DNA of 41,834 nt from UBA2336 sp036787955 (GTDB lineage Bacteria > Bacteroidota > Bacteroidia > Cytophagales > Cyclobacteriaceae), in contig DAIQOI010000018.1 of NCBI GenBank assembly GCA_036787955.1, positions 1 through 41,834 of the forward strand, in the 5' to 3' direction. Below the pieces are notes generated by a model, which had not been told where the DNA came from, did not search any database, and worked only from the letters and a program-made list of their open reading frames with translations. This document shows, piece after piece, positions 8,508 to 15,529 of this stretch. A program made the translations under genes and the position numbers. Within the stretch, counting starts at the first letter, position 1, and the number at the start of each line of letters is the position of its first letter.

Positions 8508-9703
8508 ATCCCTACCTTCTCAATGCACTTTCTAATTTTCTGAAAAGTGTATTCCGGATCGTGATCCAGGCCAACACTCATCCGGATAAGTCCGTCGGTC
8601 AATCCGATGGCTTTGCGCTCCTCTTCCGGAATTTCAGATGAGGTACTCGCTCCGGGCGAACTGAACAACGTTTTATAAAATCCAAGACTTACAGCCAGGT
8701 AACCAATATTCTGGTTTTGCATTTCTTCCATCAGTAAAAACGACCTTTCGCGCGTACCCACATCGATCACCACCATACCCCCAAACCCGTATTCCTTGCG
8801 GAAAAGCTTTTTAGCCAGTTCATGTTGCGGATGACTTTTTAAACCGGGATAAATAACACGTATGCCCAGCTCTGACAATCGAGTGGCAATGTGCAGGGCA
8901 TTAGCGCTGTGTTTCACCATGCGCACCGACAGGCTGTGCAGGTTTTTCAGTACCGATGCCGACCGCAAACTGTCCATTACCGGACCCAGCAACATCAGCA
9001 TACCATTATTTACGTCCGTGAGCTGATGAATGAAATCATGGGAGCTGCAAATGGCTCCGGCTACCGTATCGCTGGTGCCGTTAATAAACTTGGTGAGGCT
9101 ATGTATAACCACATCAGCGCCCCACTGCGCAGGACTGATCATCAATGGGGTGAACGTATTATCCACCACGAGCTTTACACGATGACTGCGGCAGATAGAA
9201 GAAATTTTTTCCAGATCGGCCAGTTCAAGCAGCGGATTACTCATCACTTCACAATATACCACACGCGTTTTCGAGGTGATGGCGTTTTCTATCAGTTCGG
9301 GATGACGAAAGTCAACAAATGTGGTTTTAATACCCCACCGCGGTGCTACATTTTTCAGAAAAGCATAGGTTCCGCCATAAATTACCCGGCTGGCAACAAT
9401 TTCATCGCCCGCACTGCACATTTGCAGCAGCGTACAGGTAATAGCCCCCATGCCCGATGCGGTTACCAGTGCCGATTCAGTTTTCTCCATGGCTGCCAAT
9501 GCCTGCGCCAGATAGCGGTTGGTAGGATTCATGTGGCGCGAGTAGAGATAGCAACCCTCGATCTCCTTTTCAAACAGCTCGCTCATTCTGGCGGCCTGCA
9601 GAAAAGTGTAGGTAGAGGAGTCTTCGATAGACGGATTTACACCGCCAAACTCACCGAAAAACTGAAGATTCTGTATTTCCTGTGCAGGATGAAAGTTGTG
9701 CAT
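8504..9703 (-). CDS. Trans-sulfuration family PLP enzyme (methionine gamma-lyase / cystathionine lyase or synthase type)
   Basis: A 399-residue fold-type I PLP enzyme of the Cys/Met metabolism family. Visible landmarks: the phosphate-binding YSRHMNPT (Y54, R56), ALVTASGMGAIT, D181 in VVDNTFTP for the pyridine nitrogen, and the Schiff-base lysine K205 in IHSLTKFINGTSD. Members cleave or form C-S bonds of methionine, cystathionine or homoserine esters. Methionine gamma-lyases usually have YGCT near residue 110; here it is YGGTYAFL, lacking that cysteine, so a strict MGL assignment is not safe. It is read towards the kinase and lies 341 bases downstream of acs. Confidence 0.87.
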   Translation of the reverse strand: MHNFHPAQEIQNLQFFGEFGGVNPSIEDSSTYTFLQAARMSELFEKEIEGCYLYSRHMNPTNRYLAQALAAMEKTESALVTASGMGAITCTLLQMCSAGDEIVASRVIYGGTYAFLKNVAPRWGIKTTFVDFRHPELIENAITSKTRVVYCEVMSNPLLELADLEKISSICRSHRVKLVVDNTFTPLMISPAQWGADVVIHSLTKFINGTSDTVAGAICSSHDFIHQLTDVNNGMLMLLGPVMDSLRSASVLKNLHSLSVRMVKHSANALHIATRLSELGIRVIYPGLKSHPQHELAKKLFRKEYGFGGMVVIDVGTRERSFLLMEEMQNQNIGYLAVSLGFYKTLFSSPGASTSSEIPEEERKAIGLTDGLIRMSVGLDHDPEYTFQKIRKCIEKVGI

Positions 9704-10044
9704 GGACGTTTCGTTTAAACCTCCGGCAAATAAACAATTCCCGCCAACATTCGGTGCTGTGAAAAATCATTTTTCGTATAAAAAATGATGCGATAACATA
9801 CAACCCTTTCGGAGGATGGAAAAAATGCTGAAATAATTACCGCTCGTGCAATCTGCAACCCTGAAAGAGGGTCGCATCCTATTGTGGTCAATTCATCCTT
9901 TGCAAAAATTAATCAAGCAATGGCATTGCTGTTCTTTGCAAATCAACATGTAACCGCTTTGGAATGGAGATCGGTGTATCTGATTTCTACACGACACACA
10001 GCCGATTCCATGTTGCGGGCCGGCGCATATCGTCAAAACCGAAC
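9704..10044. other. Intergenic between acs and the PLP enzyme gene
   Basis: This 341-base stretch holds the end of the acs transcript and the promoter of the PLP enzyme, both on the minus strand. A small hairpin, ACCCT (9858-9862) with AGGGT (9868-9872), has no T-run on either strand. A partial -7-like TTTATTTG lies on the minus strand about 25 bases before the PLP enzyme start. I see no gene here. Confidence 0.5.
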
Positions 10045-11943
10045 TCACAATGCCCCCTTCTTTATTTCTTCCACCACATTCGGGTCGAGCAGTGTGGTGG
10101 TATCGCCCAGGTTGCTGGTATCGCCTTCGGCCACCTTGCGTAAAATTCTGCGCATAATTTTTCCGGAGCGCGTTTTGGGCAACCCACTCACAAACTGAAT
10201 CTTGTCGGGCTTGGCAATGGGACCGATGATGCGCGAAACCGTATTGCGTATTTCCTGTCGCAACTGCTCCTGCTCTGAGTGCGAAGGCATGTTGTAGCCC
10301 ACCACAAAAGCATAAATACCCTGACCTTTAATGTCATGTGGATAGCCTACTACGGCAGCTTCGCATACAGACGCATGCTCGGTAATGGCGCTCTCGATTT
10401 CGGCTGTTCCTAAATTGTGCCCGGAAACAATAATAATGTCGTCTACCCTGCCGGTTATGCGGTAAAAGCCTTCGGCATCGCGCCTGCACCCGTCACCGGT
10501 GAAGTAATAGCCCGGAAAGGTAGAGAAATACGTTTCCCTGAATCGCTGGTGATTACCATAGATGGTGCGTGCCATGGACGGCCAGGGAAATTTTATCACG
10601 AGGCGTCCTTCTGCCGGGCTGGTAATTATCTCCTTTCCTTGTTCATCCATAATCGCAGGCTGCACACCCGGCAACGGCAAACCGGCGTGGGCAGGCTTCA
10701 AAGGCAGCACATCACCGATGGGCGAAATCATAAATCCACCCGTTTCGGTTTGCCACCATGTATCTACAACCGGGCATTTGCCCTTGCCAATGTTTTTATG
10801 GTACCAGTGCCAGGCTTCTTCGTTGATAGGTTCACCCACTGTACCGAGCACACGCAGCGAGGAAAGGTCGTGCCGTTTTACAAAATCCAGAGACGCCTGT
10901 TGCAAGGAACGGATGGCGGTGGGCGCGGTATAGAAAATATTCACTTTATGTCGTTCCACCACCTGCCAGAAGCGGCCCCAGTCGGGCCAGGAAGGTATGC
11001 CTTCAAACATCAGGGTAGTGGCTCCTGCTGTAAGGGGGCCGTAAAGTATGTAAGAGTGACCGGTTATCCAGCCTACATCGGCCGTGCACCAGTAAATCTC
11101 TCCTTCGCGGTATTGAAAAGCCGTGCGGAAGGTGTAGTTGGTATAGACCATATACCCTCCACAGGTATGCACCATGCCTTTGGGTTTGCCTGTGGAACCC
11201 GATGTGTAGAGAATGAAGAGCAAATCTTCCGCATCTGTCTCCTCGGCCACACAGATGTCGCTCACTTTTTTTATTTCCTCATTCCAGTAAAAATCACGGC
11301 CCGGTTTCATGGCAGGTTGTGTACCGGTGCGTTCGGCAACAATCACCGTTTTCACATCGGGGCACTTTTCCAGTGCTTCATCTACAATTGCTTTCAGGTT
11401 AATGGTTTTATCTCCGCGGTAAGCGCCATCGGCTGTCAGCACAATTTTGCATCCGGCATCGTTGATGCGATCGGTGAGCGAGCCGGCCGAAAAACCTGCA
11501 AATACCACACTGTGTACAGCACCAATCCGTGCACAGGCCAGCATGGCATAAGCGGTTTCCGGAATCATGGGCATGTAAATACACACGCGATCGCCCTTTT
11601 CTACGCCGTGTGCTTTCAGCATGTTGGCCACCCGGCACACCTGACGGTGCAACTCAGCATAGGTAATATAACGTGCTTCGTGTTTTGGATCATTCGGCTC
11701 CCAGATAATGGCAGTCTGATGGGAGCGTGCAGGCAAATGACGGTCCAGGCAGTTTTCGGTAATATTCAACTTTCCGCCCGAAAACCATTTTACCTCGGGC
11801 TTTTGAAAATCCCATTCCAGTACTTTATCCCATTTTTTTCGCCACACAAAATCATCAGCTATGCCAGCCCAGAATGATTCGGGCTGTTCAACGCTTCTTT
11901 TATACTCGTTTTGATAATCAGCAGGCGACTGAATGATTTTCAT
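10045..11943 (-). CDS. acs: Acetyl-CoA synthetase (AMP-forming)
   Basis: A 632-residue adenylate-forming enzyme that makes acetyl-CoA from acetate, ATP and CoA. Visible motifs: ILYTSGSTGKPKGMVHTCGG (P-loop), DTWWQTETGGFMISP (acyl pocket and adenine binding), YFTGDGCRRDAEGFYRITGR and DDIIIVSGHNLGTAEIESAI (hinge and A8), and PKTRSGKIMRRILRKVA, where K595 is the conserved catalytic lysine controlled by acetylation in Acs enzymes. Length is typical. I start it at the ATG at 11943 (MKIIQSPADYQNEYKRSVEQ), matching family N-termini; an upstream ATG at 11979 adds 12 residues. The start codon directly abuts that of the divergent small gene at 11944. Confidence 0.97.
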   Translation of the reverse strand: MKIIQSPADYQNEYKRSVEQPESFWAGIADDFVWRKKWDKVLEWDFQKPEVKWFSGGKLNITENCLDRHLPARSHQTAIIWEPNDPKHEARYITYAELHRQVCRVANMLKAHGVEKGDRVCIYMPMIPETAYAMLACARIGAVHSVVFAGFSAGSLTDRINDAGCKIVLTADGAYRGDKTINLKAIVDEALEKCPDVKTVIVAERTGTQPAMKPGRDFYWNEEIKKVSDICVAEETDAEDLLFILYTSGSTGKPKGMVHTCGGYMVYTNYTFRTAFQYREGEIYWCTADVGWITGHSYILYGPLTAGATTLMFEGIPSWPDWGRFWQVVERHKVNIFYTAPTAIRSLQQASLDFVKRHDLSSLRVLGTVGEPINEEAWHWYHKNIGKGKCPVVDTWWQTETGGFMISPIGDVLPLKPAHAGLPLPGVQPAIMDEQGKEIITSPAEGRLVIKFPWPSMARTIYGNHQRFRETYFSTFPGYYFTGDGCRRDAEGFYRITGRVDDIIIVSGHNLGTAEIESAITEHASVCEAAVVGYPHDIKGQGIYAFVVGYNMPSHSEQEQLRQEIRNTVSRIIGPIAKPDKIQFVSGLPKTRSGKIMRRILRKVAEGDTSNLGDTTTLLDPNVVEEIKKGAL

Positions 11944-12198
11944 ATGCAGAATAGAGTAGTAAAAACGAAAATCAGGCAACGCACTGAAAAAAGCAAGGCT
12001 TATTTCGGGTTATTTCTTACCTTCGGTGCAGCTATGTATTTTCTCAGTTTATTCTTTGCGCAGATACCGCAGGATATTCCGCACCAGTCAGAACCGGTTG
12101 ACTTCACCCATTTGCCGAATATCCTTTTTTATATTGGCGTTCCTGTACTGATGGCGATACTTTACTTTTTCTACTTCAGAAAAAGAAATAAAAAATGA
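11944..12198 (+). CDS. Small two-helix membrane protein, unknown function
   Basis: An 84-residue protein with a basic N-terminus (MQNRVVKTKIRQRTEKSK), a first hydrophobic helix (AYFGLFLTFGAAMYFLSLFF), a short polar loop (QIPQDIPHQSEPVDFTHLP) and a second helix (ILFYIGVPVLMAILYFFYF) ending in RKRNKK. Positive residues at both ends suggest both termini are cytoplasmic. I do not recognise the family. Its stop overlaps the next gene by ATGA, so it is probably co-translated with the serine hydrolase. Its ATG sits back to back with the acs start, leaving no separate promoter space. A later start at MYFLSLFF would lose the first helix. Confidence 0.65.
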   Translation: MQNRVVKTKIRQRTEKSKAYFGLFLTFGAAMYFLSLFFAQIPQDIPHQSEPVDFTHLPNILFYIGVPVLMAILYFFYFRKRNKK

Positions 12199-13823
12199 GC
12201 ACCCAGTTTGCACCTAAAATCCTGGCATCGGTTGTATTGCTTGCCGTGCTGCATACCGGCTTTGCACAAACAGCCGATACCCTGCAGAAGATTGATGCAT
12301 TGTTCTCGCACTACCACAATGCCACGCCAGGTGTGGCAGTACTGGTGGCCCGTGGTAACCGGGTGATTTACGAAAAAGCCTTTGGCCTAGCCAACCTGGA
12401 ATACAATGTGCCCAATACCACAGCAACAATTTTTGAGTGCGGTTCTGTTTCCAAACAGTTTACAGCTGCTGCCGTTTTGTTGCTGGCCAGAGAAGGTAAA
12501 CTTGCATTGAATGATGACATCCGGAAATACATTCCTGAACTACCGGTATACGATGCACCCATTACCATACAACACCTTCTTAATCACACAAGTGGGTTGA
12601 AAGACTGGGGCGTGATATATGGCATAGGTGGCTGGCCGCGCAGCACACGGGTTTACACACAGGAGCTTAGTTTTGATATTGTTTTCAAACAGCAGTCGCT
12701 TAATTTCACACCTGGCTCAGCTTATTCCTACAGCAATTCTAACTACGTATTATTGGTACTGCTTGTTGAAAGGGTTTCGGGGATGTCGCTGGCCGAGTTT
12801 ACAGAAAGACATTTTTTTAAACCGCTGGGAATGGCCCATACCAAATGGCGCGACAACTTCCGCGAAATTATTCTCCACCGCGCCACGGCCTATACCCGGA
12901 ATCAGCAAGGCAAATACATTCAGGACATGCCTTTTGAAAATGTACATGGACCAGGTGGCTTATTAACCACCACCCGCGATTTGCTGCGCTGGAACCAGTT
13001 GCTGGAAACCCACGAGCTTCTGGGTGATGAATGGAGCTTAATTCGCATACAGCCAGGCAGGCTGAACAACGGTAAGGAAATTGCCTACGCTGCCGGCCTG
13101 ATGATTGGTCAGGTTAATGGCTTCAGGGAAATAAGCCACAGCGGTGCCACGGCCGGTTACCGGGCCTGGCTGGCATACTATCCGCAGAAAAAGCTATCCA
13201 TTGTGATGCTGAGCAATGACGGCACCTTCAATCCGACACGCACCGGCCGCGAACTGGCCGAAATTTTTCTTGGCAAAAGTGAAACCCTTACCTTCCAGCC
13301 CCCCAATCGCAGGGCATCGCTGACAGAAACCGACCTGAACAAATGGACAGGCACCTGGCGCCACACTACCGAACCGGAATTTTTTACCATCGAACAAAAT
13401 GCAAACCATTTACGGCTGGGCAACACACTGCTTGTTCCTGTACACCGCGACACCTTGTACAGCAACAATTTTATACTCATTGCATTGTCGGATAAAAATA
13501 TAAGCCGGCAAACCGCAAATGGCAGGGAGGCATATGTAAAAATGCCTGCACCCGATAAATCACCTGCTTACCTGCAACAGATAGCAGGCTGGTACCGCAG
13601 CCATGATGCGGGAGTAACCATTGAAATAAAAGTACAAGGAGATGAACTGTGGGTGCACCGCAAACCAGGCGATGTGTTTCGGCTTATGCCTGTTTACCGC
13701 GATGCGTACCGCTGGGAAGGTATGGGCTTGATGGAATTAAGCCGCGATCGAAGAGGCAATATTACCGGCTTTGAACTCAGCCTGCCACGAGCCTGGCGTG
13801 TGCCGTTTGTACGTATAAAATAA
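12195..13823 (+). CDS. Secreted serine hydrolase, class C beta-lactamase / penicillin-binding-protein-like
   Basis: A 542-residue protein with an N-terminal signal peptide ending about FAQT. The beta-lactamase-fold active site is complete: S84-x-x-K87 (CGSVSKQF), Y179-S-N181 (YSYSNSNY) and H315-S-G317 (ISHSGATAG), the usual third motif of esterase/peptidase members. These periplasmic enzymes act as D-aminopeptidases, esterases or carboxypeptidases; few are true beta-lactamases. Residues about 370-542 form an additional beta-rich C-terminal domain common in Bacteroidota members. It follows the small membrane protein with a 4-base overlap. Substrate unknown. Confidence 0.9.
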   Translation: MSTQFAPKILASVVLLAVLHTGFAQTADTLQKIDALFSHYHNATPGVAVLVARGNRVIYEKAFGLANLEYNVPNTTATIFECGSVSKQFTAAAVLLLAREGKLALNDDIRKYIPELPVYDAPITIQHLLNHTSGLKDWGVIYGIGGWPRSTRVYTQELSFDIVFKQQSLNFTPGSAYSYSNSNYVLLVLLVERVSGMSLAEFTERHFFKPLGMAHTKWRDNFREIILHRATAYTRNQQGKYIQDMPFENVHGPGGLLTTTRDLLRWNQLLETHELLGDEWSLIRIQPGRLNNGKEIAYAAGLMIGQVNGFREISHSGATAGYRAWLAYYPQKKLSIVMLSNDGTFNPTRTGRELAEIFLGKSETLTFQPPNRRASLTETDLNKWTGTWRHTTEPEFFTIEQNANHLRLGNTLLVPVHRDTLYSNNFILIALSDKNISRQTANGREAYVKMPAPDKSPAYLQQIAGWYRSHDAGVTIEIKVQGDELWVHRKPGDVFRLMPVYRDAYRWEGMGLMELSRDRRGNITGFELSLPRAWRVPFVRIK

Positions 13824-13978
13824 ACAAAAATACAAAGATGAGCCCAAGTGCACTCAATGCAGCTTCACTGTGTTTCTGTTTCGCGGTGGAAGTTTTGCAT
13901 AGAATACTAGTTAATTATTCTGTTGACAGAAAGTTTCTCAGCAAACTGTATTTGATTTAGCAACGTTTAAGTAAATCC

Positions 13979-15529
13979 TCATTCATTTCTCTTGTAAAAA
14001 ATTATTATTTCAATTCTTCTGTTTTTTGCACGACCCTCCTCCGTTTCATTAGGTGCTATCGGTTCGCGCATTCCTCTGCCATCTGTCTGAATACGATCGG
14101 GTGAAACTCCTCTGCTCACCAATTCATCCTTCATGGCTTCCGCTCTTCTTAATGATAAAAGATCGTTAAAACGAGATGAACCAACATTGTCGGTATGTCC
14201 AATAATTTTCAGATGAAAATTTTTTTGACTTTTCAATACTTCAGCTAACTCTTCAATATCCGGCATAAAACGCTCCTCTAGTACAGCACTATTATACTTA
14301 AACTGATAGTCAAGTGTTAAATTTTCTAAAACAAATAACGAATCGGTTAAAGCGTTTTGTTGTATTAAGTTTATCACCGAATCTTGTTTATAAAGCAATT
14401 TTTCAGTACGGGTCTGGAACGATGGTCTTTCATGCTTTTGTCGGGTTGAATCGACCCTATTAGCATTTCGTGTATTTGCCTTTGATAAAGCCACGTACTT
14501 GCGTTTCTGAGTAGTTCTTTTATTTCTGGCAAAATTTCTCTGTTTTACTTTAAAAGGATTGACCTGGTTTTTCAGTTGAAAACCAAATTCAAATGATCCA
14601 TGATTTGCAGGGTTTTTTTTAATAATTGGAAAATCATAACTGAAGCCCACGGAAAATTCCATCTTATGCAGCTGTACTCCTGTTACTATCGAGCCACTGG
14701 ACGAATACTTTGTAATAAAATCCAGTCTCTCTTTTGTTTTTGGTTTTCTGGCATCCAATATATAGCTTGAGGTAAAACCGGATAAAATAGTAGAATTAAG
14801 CACATCGCCTGAATATAAAATTTCCGGCATTACCCGCCATACATCATTCTGAAAAATCACTAAGCCAGATGAAAATATCATGGTGGGATGAAGACGCGTT
14901 TTGCTGGTTGTAACATCTACATCAGGGCGGTTCACATCAAAAATTGAAAGGCCGCCATATACTTTGGTGTTTCCATATCTATCGGATTTTTGCCAGTGTA
15001 AGCCCGCACCTAAAGACATATATCGAATTATCTCCCTGCCAAAATTTTCTCCGTTAAAAACTGTATAATCAAATCCTCTGCCTGGTATAAACTGCATGCC
15101 TGTTGATAAACCTTCCGTATTGATCCGAAATGTGTGATAAGATGCACTCATGCCTACCGAAAGCGACTGATATTTCGAAAGATTGGTTCTAACGGCAAAG
15201 GATAACGCTATTTCCTGACGGTTAAATAACCTGGTTGTTCCTGAGCGATCGTCCAACAACATGATGCCCAAACCTCCGAAATTCCTGTTATTGCCCTGAT
15301 AATAAAGCGGGTATTCAGCAGAAAGACCTGAAGTTATAAGATTAAAATCTGCTCCGGTATTTTGATTTCTGTGAAGCGCAGAAATCATTGCCAGATTATT
15401 CTGGCCAATGACTGACGGATTTACTTTTTGTAAAATAAAATTATACTGACTAAACTGCAGATGCTGTGAGTGTAAACCAGGTCCGCTAATCAAAAAACTT
15501 ATTATGAATATCAAAAACAATTTATTCAT
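13979..15529 (-). CDS. PorP/SprF-like type IX secretion outer-membrane protein fused to an OmpA peptidoglycan-binding domain
   Basis: A 516-residue protein. After the signal peptide, residues about 22-322 resemble PorP/SprF barrels: HLQFSQYNFILQKVNPSVIG near the N-terminus, repeated glycine/aromatic strands, VMPEILYSGDV and VGFSYDFPI. A linker (323-405) follows, with a strongly basic part (KVKQRNFARNKRTTQKRKY). Residues about 408-512 are an OmpA C-terminal domain: IIGHTDNVGSSRFNDLLSLR, RRAEAMKDELVSRGVSPDRI, GRAKNRRIEIIIF, with D447 and R461/R462 where OmpA binds diaminopimelate. PorP/SprF proteins assist surface export or attachment of type IX cargo; the OmpA part would anchor it to the cell wall. 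Its start overlaps the end of the cargo-like gene by ATGA. PorP and OmpA proteins are commonly separate genes. Confidence 0.85.
   Translation of the reverse strand: MNKLFLIFIISFLISGPGLHSQHLQFSQYNFILQKVNPSVIGQNNLAMISALHRNQNTGADFNLITSGLSAEYPLYYQGNNRNFGGLGIMLLDDRSGTTRLFNRQEIALSFAVRTNLSKYQSLSVGMSASYHTFRINTEGLSTGMQFIPGRGFDYTVFNGENFGREIIRYMSLGAGLHWQKSDRYGNTKVYGGLSIFDVNRPDVDVTTSKTRLHPTMIFSSGLVIFQNDVWRVMPEILYSGDVLNSTILSGFTSSYILDARKPKTKERLDFITKYSSSGSIVTGVQLHKMEFSVGFSYDFPIIKKNPANHGSFEFGFQLKNQVNPFKVKQRNFARNKRTTQKRKYVALSKANTRNANRVDSTRQKHERPSFQTRTEKLLYKQDSVINLIQQNALTDSLFVLENLTLDYQFKYNSAVLEERFMPDIEELAEVLKSQKNFHLKIIGHTDNVGSSRFNDLLSLRRAEAMKDELVSRGVSPDRIQTDGRGMREPIAPNETEEGRAKNRRIEIIIFYKRNE

Noticed and set aside
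8891..9718. A 275-codon plus-strand frame opposite the PLP enzyme
   Set aside because: Antisense shadow of a gene with intact catalytic motifs; no recognisable protein features.
9855..9875. Hairpin ACCCT-GAAAG-AGGGT in the acs/PLP-enzyme gap, considered as a terminator
   Set aside because: Short stem and no T-run on either strand.
9884..10198. A 104-codon plus-strand frame at the end of acs
   Set aside because: Half of it overlaps acs antisense and the free half shows no coding features.
10417..11877. A 486-codon plus-strand open frame antisense to acs
   Set aside because: It lies entirely opposite the strongly supported acetyl-CoA synthetase gene, has no domain or signal features and is rich in C, H and G as expected of a mirror frame.
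12195..13823. A true class C beta-lactamase
   Set aside because: The third motif is HSG, not KTG, and a long extra C-terminal domain is present; esterase or peptidase function is more likely.
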